32,675 nucleotides of DNA. It comes from Eubacteriales bacterium. GTDB taxonomy: Bacteria > Bacillota > Clostridia > Lachnospirales > Lachnospiraceae. The position numbers and the translations under genes are program-made. Positions 32,581 to 32,675 of the stretch are shown here, one piece after another (position 1 is the first letter of the stretch; every line of letters begins with the position of its first letter). Location: the NCBI GenBank assembly GCA_030533235.1, contig JAUNJN010000007.1, positions 40,138 through 72,812 on the forward strand. The letters run 5' to 3'. The notes beneath the pieces were generated by a model that was given only the letters and a program-made list of their open reading frames with translations, had not been told where the DNA came from and did no database searches.

Positions 32581-32675
32581 GTCATATTTTTAGGGTTTAC
32601 AACATAACTTGAATATGATAATCCCGTCTTTGACAGTTAAAAAATGGTAAAAACCTCACAAATAGTGTAAATACG

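Noticed and set aside
1-32675. tRNA or rRNA genes, CRISPR arrays, insertion sequences, riboswitches, restriction or toxin-antitoxin systems
   Set aside because: Looked for by reading gaps and gene products; no cloverleaf-like, repeat-spacer, transposase or nuclease-immunity signature was seen. Gaps are short and mostly explained by promoters and terminators.

Overview
The window looks like the chromosome of a low-G+C Gram-positive anaerobe of the Clostridia, most likely a Lachnospiraceae-type gut or rumen bacterium. The main reasons are Firmicute-type gene order (dnaJ-prmA-rsmE; rpmB next to yloU-fakA; rsmD-coaD near ylbJ-tmcAL; recA-recX-rny), RNase Y and TmcAL, strong AGGAGG ribosome sites, an oxygen-sensitive indolepyruvate:ferredoxin oxidoreductase, and a membrane-anchored GH5 cellulase. 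The genus is not resolved. There are no rRNA or tRNA genes, CRISPR arrays, insertion sequences or prophage genes. All genes look intact except dnaJ, which is cut by the left edge.

Layout. 1-5017: end of a heat-shock operon (dnaJ, prmA, rsmE), then a cysteine desulfurase and thiI (tRNA 4-thiouridine). 5044-6102 (minus): six-helix membrane diguanylate cyclase. 6284-8880: small helical protein and tex. 8959-9144 (minus): rpmB, zinc-type L28. 9384-11436: yloU (Asp23) and fakA from a near-consensus promoter. 11505-18015: murI, iorA, iorB, a phenylacetate-CoA ligase homologue and recG. 18028-20170: a coupled pair, a two-helix membrane protein of unknown function and a type II membrane-anchored GH5 cellulase. 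20193-21985: rsmD, coaD and a coiled-coil protein with an acidic tail. 21974-24195 (minus): tmcAL then ylbJ. 24567-27731: recA-recX behind a promoter flanked by two LexA-like boxes, then rny. 27935-30312: aminotransferase, Nudix hydrolase, SpoIIM-like protein. 30471-31367: xerD. 31420-32517 (minus): aroC.

How they fit together. Most genes are core translation, RNA modification, DNA repair and cofactor functions. The accessory parts sit inside this conserved spine: murI-iorAB-paaK between fakA and recG, and the membrane protein-cellulase pair between recG and rsmD. IorAB with an aryl-CoA ligase could oxidise aryl pyruvates to arylacetyl-CoA, or run in reverse to rebuild aromatic amino acids from arylacetates. 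The cellulase would hold cellulose-degrading activity at the cell surface. YlbJ and the SpoIIM-like protein point to sporulation ancestry, although the window cannot show that the organism sporulates.

I do not see a clearly novel multi-gene system. The best leads are the membrane protein-cellulase cassette, the two LexA-like boxes at recA, and stable hairpins placed directly before the ribosome sites of murI, ylbJ and the SpoIIM-like gene.
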